Shown here piece by piece: positions 6,939-11,788 of a stretch of DNA of 11,788 nt. The notes beneath the pieces were generated by a model. That model ran no database searches. It saw nothing but the letters and a program-made list of their open reading frames with translations, and was not told the DNA's origin. This stretch comes from Chloroflexota bacterium. GTDB taxonomy: Bacteria > Chloroflexota > Dehalococcoidia > DSTF01 > RBG-16-68-14. Where the stretch lies: contig JADFRJ010000057.1 of the NCBI GenBank assembly GCA_022561355.1, positions 1 through 11,788 on the forward strand, read 5' to 3'. The position numbers and the translations under genes are program-made. Position 1 is the stretch's first letter. The number at the start of each line of letters is the position of its first letter.

Positions 6939-8417
6939 ATGCCCAACAAGCTCAACCACCGGATGACGGCGCAAGACGCGGCCTTCCTCTATTTAGAACG
7001 GTCACACGCCCCCCTGCATATCGGCTCGCTCGGCGTCTACGAAGGCCAGATCCCTTTCCAACGCTTCGTCGAGCACATCGCTTCGCGCATTCCATCCATT
7101 CCCAGGTATCGGCAGCGCGTGCTGTTCGTGCCATTCGGACTTGCCCACCCTACGTGGGAAGACGACCCCGATTTCGATGTCGAACGCCAGATCTTCTTCA
7201 CCGAACTTCCGGCGCCCGGGACGTTTGAACAGTTGAAAGAACTCTCGGTTGAACTCTTCAAAGAGCCGCTCGATCGAACCAAACCGCTCTGGGAAATGCA
7301 TGTCATCCACGGCCTGGAGGGTGACCGATCGGCCATCCTCTGCAAAGTGCACCACTGCATGGTAGATGGCGTCTCCGGCATCGAACTGCTCATGGCCGTG
7401 GTCGACATTACCCAAGAACCAGCTCCCCCGCCCGAGCCGGACAACTGGCAGCCGAAGCCTTTGCCCACGACATCTTCGCAGCTTGCCGACGCTTTCTGGG
7501 ACAACCTCGAGACGCAACGCGAGATGTGGCAAGAGATTGGGGAGACCATCCTCGACCCGCGCGCGCGCATCCAGCGATCTCAAGACGTAGCCCGTTCTAT
7601 GACGAACGCCTCGCCATGGATGTCACGCCCTGCCCCCCGCACACCGTTCACCACGAAGCTCGACGCGGGCCGCCACGTCGCCTTCAGCGAAATGTCCTTC
7701 CCCGAGATCCGCGAGATCCGCACCACGCTCGGCGGCACCGTAAACGACGTGGTCCTCGCGATCATAACTGGCGCCCTGAGGGGCTACCTCGAAACGCGCG
7801 GCTACGACGTCTCAGGCGAAGAACCTCGCGTCGCGGTTCCAGTCAACATCAGGATGGAGGATGAGGAAGGCGCCTTGGGCAACCGCATCTCCTTCATGCT
7901 CACGCCCCTGCCTATCGGCGAAGCGGATCCGGCGAAACGGCTCGAGGCCGTCCGCGGCCGGCTCGACACTCTCAAAGCGGAGAACCAGGCCGGCGCGATG
8001 GAGAGCTTCACCAGACTCGCCTCGTACGCTCCCGCCAGCTGGCACGCGTTCGCAGGCTCCCTGCCACCGTCAAACACCGTGGTGAACATGATCTGCACAA
8101 ACGTGCCGGGCCCCATGATCCCGCTCTATAGCATTGGCCACCTGCTCTTGGCACACTACCCGCTCGTGCCTCTCAGCATGGACATGGGTATCGGCATCGG
8201 TGTCACCACCTACAACCAGAAGCTCTTCTTCGGGGTCATGGCGAACCCCCAGGCCGTGCCGGACATCGAACGCCTTGGGCAATTCATTGACGAGTCCTAT
8301 CTCGCCCTGCGCGAGGCCGCCGGCGTGCAGCCGTCGGACGTACCGGAGATCGGCGGGCACTCGACGAACGGCGTGGGCGAACACGCCAACGTAGCCGCCC
8401 CTCAGGCCACTGGCTAA
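6939..8417 (+). CDS. Wax ester synthase / diacylglycerol O-acyltransferase (WS/DGAT)
   Basis: The enzyme esterifies acyl-CoA to a fatty alcohol or diacylglycerol, making wax esters or triacylglycerols. The 492-residue protein is the usual length for the bacterial family. It has the acyltransferase motif HHCMVDG (His138, His139, Asp143, Gly144) and the upstream PLDRTKPLWEMHVI block (110-123). The C-terminal half holds GTVNDVVLA (266-274), VPVNIR (300-305), LGNRISFM (313-320) and TNVPGP (387-392), all hallmarks of the WS/DGAT C-terminal domain. The C-terminus (about 470-492) is a low-complexity tail. The start is well placed: AAAGGA lies seven bases before ATG 6939. It is divergent from the lipase and convergent with the GNAT gene, 21 bp away. 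Whether it prefers wax ester or TAG formation cannot be told from sequence. Confidence 0.95.
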   Translation: MPNKLNHRMTAQDAAFLYLERSHAPLHIGSLGVYEGQIPFQRFVEHIASRIPSIPRYRQRVLFVPFGLAHPTWEDDPDFDVERQIFFTELPAPGTFEQLKELSVELFKEPLDRTKPLWEMHVIHGLEGDRSAILCKVHHCMVDGVSGIELLMAVVDITQEPAPPPEPDNWQPKPLPTTSSQLADAFWDNLETQREMWQEIGETILDPRARIQRSQDVARSMTNASPWMSRPAPRTPFTTKLDAGRHVAFSEMSFPEIREIRTTLGGTVNDVVLAIITGALRGYLETRGYDVSGEEPRVAVPVNIRMEDEEGALGNRISFMLTPLPIGEADPAKRLEAVRGRLDTLKAENQAGAMESFTRLASYAPASWHAFAGSLPPSNTVVNMICTNVPGPMIPLYSIGHLLLAHYPLVPLSMDMGIGIGVTTYNQKLFFGVMANPQAVPDIERLGQFIDESYLALREAAGVQPSDVPEIGGHSTNGVGEHANVAAPQATG

Positions 8418-8438
8418 CCTACTCGAAAGGGTCGTTGG

Positions 8439-9038
8439 TTAAGAACTCGCCGCCGCGGTGAGATGCTCGACGTCGGAGAAGCCATCAGCATCGAGCGACA
8501 TGATCAGCATGTCCCGCGGCTTGCCCTCGTGATCGACGACGTAGTCAGCCAGCAACGCCTCTAACCGGAAACCGAGCCGTTCGAATGTGGCCCGCGCGCC
8601 CTTCTGGTCCGGCGTCATCTTCACCGTCAGCTTCTTCAGGCCAAGCGCCTTACCGATTAAGAAGATTTCGTTCACCAGACGTCTACCTAGGCCGAGCTGC
8701 CTGAAGTCTGATGAAACGAGCACACGTATCTCGCCCATGTGGCGCGTCCAGAGCGCTTCGTTGCGGTGCACGCTCGCATAACCGGCCATCTTGCCGTCCA
8801 CTTCGGCCAGCAGCGTGTGCGTCCGCCCCGCCTCCAGGTTGGCGATCCACTCGTCAACCGCTTCCGGCTGCGTGATGTCCAGCCGCAGGAACAGCAGGTC
8901 GTCGGGAGGCAGATTTCGCGCGAACGATAAGATCTGATCGCGGTCGCCCGATTCCATCAAGCGCAGCGTGACATTCTTGTCTCCGGCGACGAATTCGCGT
9001 GGATACGCTCGGTTTATCTCGTCAGTTCCGTTCTTCAT
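8439..9038 (-). CDS. GNAT-family N-acetyltransferase
   Basis: The 199-residue protein carries one GNAT domain from about residue 22 to 182. Acetyl-CoA-binding motif A is EIRVLVSSDFRQLGLGRRLV (103-122), where R113-Q-L-G-L-G forms the R/QxxGxG pyrophosphate loop. Motif B follows as ARATFERLGF (148-157). The substrate, whether protein, amine or small molecule, is not inferable. Just before motif A, GKMAGYASVHRN forms the usual beta strands. ATG at 9038 has AAGGG four bases and AGGA about ten bases upstream. It lies 34 bp downstream of the SDR gene on the same strand, so the two are probably one transcript; it converges on the WS/DGAT gene. Confidence 0.88.
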   Translation of the reverse strand: MKNGTDEINRAYPREFVAGDKNVTLRLMESGDRDQILSFARNLPPDDLLFLRLDITQPEAVDEWIANLEAGRTHTLLAEVDGKMAGYASVHRNEALWTRHMGEIRVLVSSDFRQLGLGRRLVNEIFLIGKALGLKKLTVKMTPDQKGARATFERLGFRLEALLADYVVDHEGKPRDMLIMSLDADGFSDVEHLTAAASS

Positions 9039-9072
9039 CGGCCCTTATCCTAGCACGTACAATGCTGCCCAG

Positions 9073-9912
9073 CTAGTCCCAGAAATCGAGCGCCTGACGA
9101 ATCGCCTGCTCGAACTGCTCATCGTCCAACTGTTGGCGAAGCCCGCCGATCATCTTGGCATCTTCACCCACCAGATACCGCAGCTTCGGCTCCTTGTCGT
9201 GTACGGCATCATAGATCGCTTCTGCCACCACTCGCGCGTCGCCTCGCTCGCCGCCCGTCGGCAGCTTCGTCAGCGCCTGCTCGAATCGCTGGTCTAGCTC
9301 CGCGTACGGTGATCCCTCGCCGAATCGGCGCGGTATCCTGCGCGTATCGCCGATGTTCGTCTCGAAGCCACCGGGCTCGATCAGCAGCACGCGAATGCCG
9401 AACGGGTGCGTCTCGTAATAGAGCGCCTCACTCGCGGCCTCCAGCGCGAACTTGCTCGCCGCGTAGATGCCATCGAACGGAGGACCGACTCTTCCCGCAA
9501 GCGAAGAGACGTTCACGATCGTGCCGGCCTTCTTCTCACGCATATGCGGCAGGACGGTGCGTATGGTTCGCAGCGCGCCGAAGAAGTTCGTCTCGAAGAT
9601 CTCCTTCGCCTCATCGTCGTCGGTCTCCTCGATCGGCCCATGCGCGCCGATCCCCGCGTTGTTCACGAGTACATCGATCCGGCCCGCCTCCGCGATCACT
9701 TTGGCGACCGCTGCGCTTACGGATGCGTCATCCGTTACGTCTAGCTGCAGCAGTTCGATCTTGAGGTCCTCGGAATCGCGCGCCTCCTCAAGCTCCTTGC
9801 CCTTCGACGTATTCCGCATGCTCGCGTAGACCGTGTCCCCCTTGCGAGCGAACTGAAGCGCGGCCAGCTTGCCGAAGCCGCTGCTGCATCCTGTGATCAG
9901 TATCGTTGCCAT
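9073..9912 (-). CDS. Short-chain dehydrogenase/reductase (classical SDR)
   Basis: The 279-residue NAD(P)-dependent oxidoreductase has a Rossmann fold. The cofactor loop TGCSSGFG is at residues 7-14, LDVTDDASV follows strand 3 (58-65), NNAG is at 84-87, the catalytic Ser lies in IVNVSSLAG (Ser136/137), and the YAASK pair is Tyr150/Lys154. EPGGFETNI (179-187) follows the active site as in many classical SDRs. The substrate is unknown. Arg33, three residues past strand 2, hints at NADPH preference. The frame stays open 70 codons further upstream, but ATG 9912 was chosen because it has AGGAG seven bases before it and places TGxxxGxG at the canonical distance. It is the first gene of a probable two-gene transcript with the GNAT gene. 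Confidence 0.93.
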   Translation of the reverse strand: MATILITGCSSGFGKLAALQFARKGDTVYASMRNTSKGKELEEARDSEDLKIELLQLDVTDDASVSAAVAKVIAEAGRIDVLVNNAGIGAHGPIEETDDDEAKEIFETNFFGALRTIRTVLPHMREKKAGTIVNVSSLAGRVGPPFDGIYAASKFALEAASEALYYETHPFGIRVLLIEPGGFETNIGDTRRIPRRFGEGSPYAELDQRFEQALTKLPTGGERGDARVVAEAIYDAVHDKEPKLRYLVGEDAKMIGGLRQQLDDEQFEQAIRQALDFWD

Positions 9913-10130
9913 GTGTGGGCTCCTCTCCCAATTCTGAAGGCCTCCTGCTCCGAAGGCGCTACTGTCCGGCGCGGGAGATTGTACCAGACCACGCCTCACG
10001 TTGCGCCAAATGCAACTCTGGATCCGGCGGAGGAGATCAGCCAGCAAGCCTCCGCAGGGCGGCTGTGTGGGCTCAAAGGCGGCAAGGCACGGGCCCAGGA
10101 TACTCAGCGCCGAGTTGCGCAAAGAGATCG
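9913..10130. other. Intergenic region between the DUF3467 gene and the SDR gene
   Basis: This 218-bp gap separates two minus-strand transcription units. It holds the SDR Shine-Dalgarno and the extended -10 above. GC-rich imperfect inverted repeats (for example GCCgCC and GGaGGC around 10045-10062) have no following T-tract, so no intrinsic terminator was identified. No RNA gene or convincing ORF is seen. Confidence 0.5.
9978..9986 (-). promoter_or_regulatory. Candidate extended -10 promoter for the SDR-GNAT pair
   Basis: On the minus strand this reads TGGTACAAT, an extended -10 (TGn) joined to TACAAT, which matches the consensus at five of six bases. It lies about 65 bases before the SDR ATG. 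The -35 region is weak, as is common with extended -10 promoters. It is a sequence match only. Confidence 0.4.
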
Positions 10131-10487
10131 CTAGGAAGGCTGCTCAGGCGCGTTCGAACGGGCCTTGATAACCACAGCATCAGCAATCGGCTCGATGGAT
10201 ATCGTCCCGAATCGCTCTTCGTAGTCAGAAATGCGGGCCGCTAGTATGATGGCCAGCGACTTTGCATGTTGCGGGGAAAGATTCAACCTGGCTGCCTCTC
10301 TCATCTCCGGCTCTCCATTCGCCTTGTACCCAACCTGGCCGATAATGAGAGTGAAATCGTACGCTGAGACAACAGTTCGGACGGCATTCGCATAGAAGGC
10401 CGGAACATCCTTCCCCCCGACGAAGGTGTCGATATCAAGCAGTTGCGGCGGATTCTTTGCGGACTTCGAGGCACGCTTCTTAGCCAA
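10131..10487 (-). CDS. DUF3467-family small protein, third gene of the TA-like operon
   Basis: The 118-residue protein starts with a basic Lys/Arg/Ser-rich segment (MAKKRASKSAKN). It then has PAFYANAVRTVVSAYDFTLI (29-48), IIGQVGY and NLSPQHAKSLAIILAARISD (69-88), ending DYEERFGTISIE. The pattern YANAV, SxYDFTLxxGQ, then LSPQHAKxL and YExxFG is that of the DUF3467 family as I know it; its function is unknown. The start is taken as TTG at 10487, because GGAGG sits six bases upstream; the TTG at 10493 would have no spacer. It overlaps the antitoxin gene end by 8 bp, so translation is probably coupled. Its role beside a toxin-antitoxin pair is unknown: an accessory regulator, chaperone or chance neighbour are all possible. 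Confidence 0.75.
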   Translation of the reverse strand: MAKKRASKSAKNPPQLLDIDTFVGGKDVPAFYANAVRTVVSAYDFTLIIGQVGYKANGEPEMREAARLNLSPQHAKSLAIILAARISDYEERFGTISIEPIADAVVIKARSNAPEQPS

Positions 10488-11010
10488 TTGCAACCTCCGT
10501 TCCGGCTCCAGTACCTTGTCGATCCGACAGCGTAATTATGTGTGAGTCTTGACCTGGAAATGGCGCCTGATACGCGATAAGGGTGTGACCTGGCATGAGT
10601 TGCGCTGGCCTGGTTTGCTCGTGCAGATCCCCACTTGAATCTGATTGCATCTCTCTAAGCGCGACATCGCGATTATAGCGGGGGACAAGTGTTCGATCGG
10701 GGCTCAGGTCTATGTGATAGTTCACAAGATCGCTGTAGGGCTCGAAACGGACACCGAGGTTCACGTCAAAGGTATCAGCTAGCCTGTCGAGCGTCTCAAC
10801 GCTGTATTTCTCGTACCCCCTTACATAATTCGAAATCGTCGGTTGCGCGATTCCAGAACGCCTGGCAAGCTCGTATTGACTCCAGCCCCGCTCTTTCATC
10901 ATGGCTCTGAGCTGGAACGCGAGGCCGTTCGCAATATCCGCCCGTCTAAGCGTTCGTCGGAACTTGGGGCTTGCCAGCCGCTGCGCCAATGCCTGTCGTT
11001 TGCTAGACAT
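10480..11010 (-). CDS. XRE/HigA-type antitoxin and transcriptional regulator
   Basis: The 176-residue protein has one helix-turn-helix at about residues 30-86: LAFQLRAMMKERGWSQYELA, then RRSGIAQPTISNYVRG, then VETLDRLADTFDVNLGVRFEPYSDLV. This is the Cro/C1 fold in the form common to HigA-type antitoxins. The remaining 90 residues (about 87-176) form a polar tail I do not recognise. It would neutralise the upstream toxin and autorepress the operon by binding the repeats at 11399-11467 (inference). ATG 11010 has GGGAGG about eight bases upstream and overlaps the toxin stop by 8 bp; a TTG at 11016 is a weaker alternative. Its 3' end overlaps the DUF3467 start by 8 bp. A plain XRE regulator is the main alternative reading. 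Confidence 0.85.
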   Translation of the reverse strand: MSSKRQALAQRLASPKFRRTLRRADIANGLAFQLRAMMKERGWSQYELARRSGIAQPTISNYVRGYEKYSVETLDRLADTFDVNLGVRFEPYSDLVNYHIDLSPDRTLVPRYNRDVALREMQSDSSGDLHEQTRPAQLMPGHTLIAYQAPFPGQDSHIITLSDRQGTGAGTEVAIG

Positions 11011-11398
11011 GCTCAATCCTCCCGGCTACTCCTCGAAGAACTAGATCGCGGCGTTCAAGGGCCAACTCCAGCCCAGCTTGTTGAGCTTGTTCACTGTCAT
11101 GAATCCATCCTGAAAGCAAGGTCATCTCCCCGGTCCCGGGTCCCCTGAACGCAGCAAGACGATAGTGTTGCTCAATATCCACATAGAATTCACGGAGCAC
11201 TCCATACAGTTGGCCGGTCAGTTTCTTGTATCCCCGGCGGCTCCTTCTATACGTCCTCCAGTCCTCTAACGGTATATTCTCATACTGGCTCAGCAGCGAG
11301 TAGAACTCGGCTCGCACGTCATCCGGATGCTGGCCAAGCCAAGCGTCGATAACGTTCACGCCACGAATCGTGCAATCCTTGAACGCGACGTAGGCCAC
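11003..11398 (-). CDS. HigB/Gp49-like (RelE-superfamily) toxin
   Basis: This 131-residue basic protein follows the HigB/phage Gp49-like layout: WLGQHPDDVRAEFYSLLSQY (20-39), PLEDWRTYRR, then KKLTGQLYGVLREFYVDIEQ (58-77) with YRLAAF, then EMTLLSGWIHDSEQ (90-103) and LELALERRDLVLRG (about 109-122). The family members cleave mRNA on the ribosome and slow growth. Detection is by pattern, without a database search. Toxin-first order with an XRE gene behind is the typical higBA arrangement. The start is a GTG at 11398 with an in-frame TGA just upstream and no visible Shine-Dalgarno; TATACT abuts the start, so a leaderless or weakly translated message is possible. The region has lower GC than addA or lysS, consistent with acquisition. 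Confidence 0.75.
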   Translation of the reverse strand: MAYVAFKDCTIRGVNVIDAWLGQHPDDVRAEFYSLLSQYENIPLEDWRTYRRSRRGYKKLTGQLYGVLREFYVDIEQHYRLAAFRGPGTGEMTLLSGWIHDSEQAQQAGLELALERRDLVLRGVAGRIEHV

Positions 11399-11467
11399 AG
11401 TATATCACATATTTCTTATCGGAATGGGTTGGCGATAGTATATAATAACTTTCTTATCAGTGGGTTG
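11399..11467 (-). repeat. Two imperfect direct repeats in the toxin operon control region
   Basis: Two copies of about 31-33 bp (11399-11431 and 11437-11467) share AGTATAT, then TTTCTTATC 38 bp apart, then TGGGTTG. Read toward the toxin gene, each copy is CAACCCA, GATAAGAAA, then ATATACT. Each TATACT matches the -10 consensus at five of six bases; the distal one also overlaps TATTAT. The copy near the gene touches the GTG start. This looks like a promoter with paired operators for the XRE regulator (inference). No good -35 is seen. Confidence 0.6.
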
Positions 11468-11493
11468 ACAGGAGGGCTTCGGTCAAGCATAAG
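11465..11493 (+). promoter_or_regulatory. Candidate sigma-70 promoter toward lysS
   Basis: A perfect -35 hexamer TTGACA (11465-11470) is followed after 17 bases by CATAAG (11488-11493), a weak -10 with four of six matches. Transcription would begin near 11500, inside the 19-bp palindrome, about 60 bases before the lysS ATG. The -35 overlaps the distal repeat of the toxin control region, so the two units may share regulation. Confidence 0.35.
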
Positions 11494-11498
11494 GTAGT

Positions 11499-11517
11499 GG
11501 GTCAGTTTAACTGACCC
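11499..11517. repeat. 19-bp palindrome GGGTCAGTTTAACTGACCC
   Basis: Nine-base arms flank a single central T. Allowing a 2-base bulge on the left, pairing extends outward through GGTAG and CTACC, giving 13 paired bases. The near-zero loop disfavours an RNA terminator and no T-tract follows, so a protein-binding site or mobile-element end fits better. It lies between the divergent toxin and lysS units. Confidence 0.75.
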
Positions 11518-11560
11518 TACCCGCCATAGACGCTCCTAGCCCAACGGCTTAAGATGGATC

Positions 11561-11788
11561 ATGCCCGAAGAGCCGTCCGCCTCCCGCCTCCAGGAGATTC
11601 GCGCCGGCCGCATCGCCAAGGTCGAGAAGCTGCGCGCGCTCGGCATCGACCCCTACCCCACCACGTTCGAGGACCGCGATTCCATCGCGGACGCGCGCGA
11701 AAAGCCGATCGATACTCCCGTCCGCATCGCCGGCCGGATCGTCCTCTGGCGCCGTCACGGCGGGTCCACGTTCGCCCAGATTCGCGAC
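11561..11788 (+). CDS. lysS: Lysyl-tRNA synthetase N-terminus (class II), cut by the window edge
   Basis: An open frame of 76 codons runs from ATG 11561 to the end of the window. It reads RIAKVEKLRALGIDPYP (residues 17-33), then TFEDRDSIADA, then VRIAGRIVLWRRHGGSTFAQ (54-73) and IRD. RxxKxxxLxxxGIDPYP followed by a VRxAGRI...RRHG...FAxxRD strand pair is the start of class II LysRS, leading into the OB-fold anticodon-binding domain. The enzyme charges tRNA-Lys with lysine. The Shine-Dalgarno is weak. An ATG at 11554 is out of frame and does not give the LysRS sequence. The catalytic domain lies beyond the window. Confidence 0.9.
   Translation, partial: MPEEPSASRLQEIRAGRIAKVEKLRALGIDPYPTTFEDRDSIADAREKPIDTPVRIAGRIVLWRRHGGSTFAQIRD

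Noticed and set aside
7002..7583. 193-codon minus-strand open frame inside the WS/DGAT gene
   Set aside because: It is antisense to the HHxxxDG region with no family features, typical of a high-GC shadow.
9913..10122. 70-codon upstream extension of the SDR frame
   Set aside because: The added sequence is unlike any SDR, and ATG 9912 has an ideal Shine-Dalgarno and puts TGxxxGxG at the usual position.
11549..11758. 69-codon minus-strand open frame and the ATG at 11554
   Set aside because: The plus-strand frame from 11561 gives a clear LysRS N-terminus; the other readings are its shadows.
1..11788. CRISPR array, tRNA/rRNA gene or insertion sequence
   Set aside because: No regularly spaced repeats, tRNA-like cloverleaf, rRNA segment or transposase was seen; the only tandem repeats are two-copy.

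Overview
The window is a gene-dense, fairly high-GC bacterial segment. It has two accessory themes, carbon-storage lipids and a toxin-antitoxin-like operon, set between two housekeeping genes cut by the window edges (addA on the left, lysS on the right). The taxon cannot be fixed from this sequence. High GC, a class III/IV-type PHA synthase paired with a PhaR-like subunit, and a WS/DGAT acyltransferase beside it would fit a Chloroflexota-type bacterium (inference, low confidence).

Layout: (1) 1-2727, plus strand: the C-terminal three quarters of an AddA-type UvrD helicase/nuclease. (2) 2660-5268, minus strand: a polyhydroxyalkanoate operon read as phaR-like subunit, phaC, then an alpha/beta hydrolase whose 3' end overlaps addA tail to tail. 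(3) 5548-6027, plus strand: a phasin-like granule protein divergent from phaR, behind a strong Shine-Dalgarno and a candidate promoter. (4) 6037-6801, minus: a lipase-like alpha/beta hydrolase with a Cys-rich insert. (5) 6939-8417, plus: a wax ester synthase/diacylglycerol acyltransferase divergent from the lipase. (6) 8439-9912, minus: an SDR oxidoreductase followed by a GNAT acetyltransferase, with a candidate extended -10 promoter. (7) 10131-11398, minus: a compact three-gene operon of HigB/Gp49-like toxin, XRE antitoxin and DUF3467 protein, with 8-bp overlaps at both junctions and AT-rich direct repeats upstream. (8) 11561 to the end, plus: the N-terminus of lysyl-tRNA synthetase, preceded by a 19-bp palindrome and a candidate promoter.

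The genes at 2660-8417 make sense together as a storage locus. PhaC with its small subunit polymerises hydroxyacyl-CoA, the phasin coats granules, WS/DGAT makes wax esters or triacylglycerols, and two serine hydrolases could mobilise or edit these stores. The part most worth follow-up is the toxin/antitoxin/DUF3467 operon with its repeat-bearing control region, because the translationally coupled third gene is not part of the textbook two-gene module.
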